This document shows positions 6,718 through 8,308 of a DNA stretch of 8,308 bases, piece by piece; the stretch's first letter is position 1, and every line of letters starts with the position of its first letter. The notes beneath the pieces are model-generated. The model worked only from the letters and a program-made list of their open reading frames with translations, searched no databases and was not told the DNA's origin. The DNA lies in assembly GCF_021151785.1 (NCBI RefSeq), contig NZ_JAGKWP010000100.1:1-8308 (forward strand). Direction: 5' to 3'. The stretch comes from Flavobacterium sp. Lineage in GTDB: Bacteria; Bacteroidota; Bacteroidia; Flavobacteriales; Flavobacteriaceae. Made by a program: the position numbers and the translations under genes.

Positions 6718-8109
6718 TTAATTTAAAATTTTATATAATTTATCAGAAGCACGCACTTTAAAAGGAACCGACATCGTCACTTTATCTCCAGCAACAGCAT
6801 TAGTTCGTGGTTGGCCATTTACATACATGTTTTCCACCACCAATTCTTGTTCACCCGTTGTTGGACCCGAAATCAATACCTTGTCCCCTAATTGCAATTC
6901 GGCTTTTTCTAAAATAAATTGACCTACTTGCGATTTAGAATAGTAATGTTGGCCTTTACCTACTAATACTTTTTTCTGAGCTATGCGTTGGCGAAGTGTT
7001 TTCGTTTTCGGTTCAAAAACAGTATTACCTGCATTAAAATCGGTTGCTTTTGCTAAAGAAATACCTTCCAATTGACCTGAATGTTTAAACTTTAATGCTT
7101 CTGATTTTCCCTTTCTAAAAATTTTATTACCCACTTGTTTTCCAGCACGTAACGCCACTTGTTCTGCTAATGGTAAGTGTGTAATTTCTAGACATTCGGT
7201 AGAACAGCAATGTTCCATTTTTTCTGCACAAGCTTCACACTGAATAAACAACAAATGACAACCATCGTTAGCACAATTGGTGTGCACATCACATGGCGTT
7301 CCACATTGGTGGCATTGGGCAATAATATCATCAGTGATTCGTTCTCCTAAACGGTGATCGAACACAAAATTCTTACCTATAAATTTACTTTCTAAACCTT
7401 CTTCTTTGATTTGTTTGGCGTAATTAATAATACCGCCTTCCAACTGAAAAACATTTTTAAAACCTTGATGTTTAAAATAGGCCGAAGCTTTTTCACAACG
7501 AATGCCGCCTGTACAATACATCACAAGGTTTTTATCTTCTTTAAAATCTTTTAATTGTTCATTGATAATAGGAAGCGATTCGCGAAACGTTTCCACATCT
7601 GGGGTAATGGCACCTTTAAAATGACCCACTTCACTTTCGTAATGGTTTCTAAAATCAACTACAATGGTATTCGGATCGTCTAAAATTTCATTGAATGCTT
7701 TAGCATTTAAGTGCACTCCTTTGTTGGTTACATCAAAGGTTTCATCGTTTAATCCATCAGCCACAATTTTATGTCGGACTTTAATAGTCAATTTTAAAAA
7801 CGAATGGTCGTCATGTTCCACAGCCACATTTAAGCGGATGCCTTTCATGAAATCGTAGGCTTCTAAAGTATCTCTAAACGCTTCGAAATTTTCTGCCGGC
7901 ACCGACATTTGGGCGTTAATACCCTCTTTGGCCACGTAAATTCGACCCAAAGCATCTAATTTATTCCAAGCTAAAAATAATTCGTTACGAAATTGTTGAG
8001 GATCTACAATGTGCGCGTATTGGTAGAAAGATAATGTCAAACGTTGTTGACCTGCGTCGTCAATTAAACACGCTCTTTCTTCTGCGCTTAAGGTGTTATA
8101 CAGTTGCAT
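6718..8109 (-). CDS. trhO: tRNA uridine-34 hydroxylase TrhO (rhodanese family) with an added U32-type C-terminal domain
   Basis: A 463-residue protein; E. coli TrhO (YceA) is about 350. TrhO uses O2 to make 5-hydroxyuridine at tRNA position 34, which aids wobble decoding. Domains in order: an N-terminal alpha/beta domain (about 1-120, with VAKEGINAQMSVP at 59-71); a rhodanese domain (about 133-236) with YCTGGIRCEK, catalytic Cys199 and Cys205; and a cysteine-rich block (266-306: CHQCGTPC, then Cys279, 284, 291, 294, 301, 302, 306) that probably binds metal, as in the family. A basic linker follows, then the extra domain (379-463), which matches the end of the neighbouring U32 protein. The extension explains the unusual length and is not a frameshift product, since the frame is open throughout and alignment reaches the last residues. 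It is the first gene of the unit, and its stop is 1 base from the next ATG. The older name is rhodanese-related sulfurtransferase; sulfur transfer is not its known role. Confidence 0.94.
   Translation of the reverse strand: MQLYNTLSAEERACLIDDAGQQRLTLSFYQYAHIVDPQQFRNELFLAWNKLDALGRIYVAKEGINAQMSVPAENFEAFRDTLEAYDFMKGIRLNVAVEHDDHSFLKLTIKVRHKIVADGLNDETFDVTNKGVHLNAKAFNEILDDPNTIVVDFRNHYESEVGHFKGAITPDVETFRESLPIINEQLKDFKEDKNLVMYCTGGIRCEKASAYFKHQGFKNVFQLEGGIINYAKQIKEEGLESKFIGKNFVFDHRLGERITDDIIAQCHQCGTPCDVHTNCANDGCHLLFIQCEACAEKMEHCCSTECLEITHLPLAEQVALRAGKQVGNKIFRKGKSEALKFKHSGQLEGISLAKATDFNAGNTVFEPKTKTLRQRIAQKKVLVGKGQHYYSKSQVGQFILEKAELQLGDKVLISGPTTGEQELVVENMYVNGQPRTNAVAGDKVTMSVPFKVRASDKLYKILN
6721..6975 (-). 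repeat. C-terminal U32-type domain, copy in trhO (paralogous with 5481-5735)
   Basis: This encodes residues 379-463 of TrhO, from KKVLVGKGQHYY to YKILN. It has the same length and domain pattern as the end of the U32 protein encoded downstream. It is absent from the shorter E. coli-type TrhO (established knowledge of that protein's length). A small beta-rich domain is likely; its function is not known, and tRNA recognition is a reasonable guess. Confidence 0.9.
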
Positions 8110-8130
8110 GCTATCACAGTTTAAGTTGAG

Positions 8131-8171
8131 AAAATAAAAAAATACTGCGGCTCCTATTGGCGGAACCGCAG
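8131..8171 (-). terminator. Hairpin with following T-run upstream of trhO (terminator or leader hairpin)
   Basis: Arms 8145-8154 (CTGCGGCTCC) and 8162-8171 (GGAACCGCAG) pair in 9 of 10 positions, with a C-A mismatch at 8151/8165 and a 7-base loop. On the minus strand the stem is followed by TATTTTTTTATTTTC (8144-8130), so it looks like an intrinsic terminator. It lies only about 35 bases before the trhO ATG and touches the promoter box at 8172-8179. It may end an upstream minus-strand gene outside the window, or act on trhO itself. Confidence 0.65.
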
Positions 8172-8179
8172 CAAAGGTA
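8172..8179 (-). promoter_or_regulatory. Probable promoter -7 box for trhO-trhP-ferredoxin
   Basis: On the minus strand this reads TACCTTTG, an exact match to the Bacteroidota TAnnTTTG box, and is followed by C as is common. It is 62 bases before the trhO ATG. No clear TTTG -33 element is seen about 20 bases upstream; that area is A/T-rich. Transcription would start a few bases downstream, inside the first arm of the hairpin. Confidence 0.55.
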
Positions 8180-8308
8180 TAAAAAAGCGTTTGATTTTTT
8201 ACTTTCTACTATAAAACAGATTGGCCTTATGAACTAGAACGGAGATCATATTGGTATTAATGAATCGGAGTTGTTGTTTGAGGTGATAAAGGAGTTAAGA
8301 TTTTAAAT
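8180..8308. other. Non-coding or unassigned edge of the window
   Basis: No gene with a credible start and length is visible on either strand. Two short plus-strand frames look faintly protein-like (one ending at 8306 with residues INESELLFEVIKELRF), but each is only about 20 codons between stops and lacks a start. This could be a decayed gene or chance. Confidence 0.4.

Noticed and set aside
6718..7050. Frameshift or read-through as the cause of the long TrhO
   Set aside because: The frame is continuous, the extension is a complete domain ending in its own stop, and trhP begins with its own ATG one base later.

Overview
The window reads as ordinary chromosome of a gliding or T9SS-bearing Bacteroidota bacterium, most likely a Flavobacterium-like member of the Flavobacteriaceae. 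The reasons are the AT-rich coding sequence, a gldH gliding-motility lipoprotein gene, TAnnTTTG-type promoter boxes typical of the phylum, few Shine-Dalgarno sequences, and a RicT/PSP1 protein with a long basic tail. All eight credible genes lie on the minus strand, so transcription runs from high to low coordinates.

Region A (8308 to 5184) starts with about 200 bases of non-coding DNA. It holds a TACCTTTG promoter box that abuts a hairpin followed by a T-run. Three almost fused genes follow: trhO (rhodanese-type, O2-dependent tRNA U34 hydroxylase), a U32-family protein of TrhP type (prephenate-dependent tRNA U34 hydroxylation) and a small single-cluster 4Fe-4S ferredoxin. The spacings are 1 base and a 1-base TAATG overlap. 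A clear intrinsic terminator (5184-5221) ends the unit. The most notable observation is that the last 85 residues of TrhO and of the U32 protein are the same domain: a gapless alignment with 44 identities by hand count. The two otherwise unrelated enzymes, which known biology places in alternative branches of one tRNA modification (5-hydroxyuridine at position 34), therefore share an end domain and, apparently, a transcript.

Region B (5183 to 28) has its own probable promoter (5125-5132) and carries ricT, gldH, a class A penicillin-binding protein gene and the A subunit of a succinyl-CoA:3-ketoacid CoA-transferase. The last gene encodes a small four-helix-bundle protein of the 23S-IVS/S23 type. 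Gaps are short (an 8-base overlap, then 6, 27 and 31 bases) and no internal terminator is visible, so a single transcript is plausible. The functions are mixed: RNA processing, gliding and T9SS secretion, peptidoglycan synthesis and ketone-body metabolism. The CoA-transferase B subunit, normally the next gene, is not in the window. The four-helix-bundle gene occupies its expected place and is preceded by three 8-base repeats in phase, which suggests a later insertion into a scoAB operon.

No rRNA, tRNA, CRISPR array, insertion sequence or phage gene was seen. I did not find a wholly new system. The best candidate for something under-described is the trhO-trhP-ferredoxin cassette with its shared C-terminal domain.
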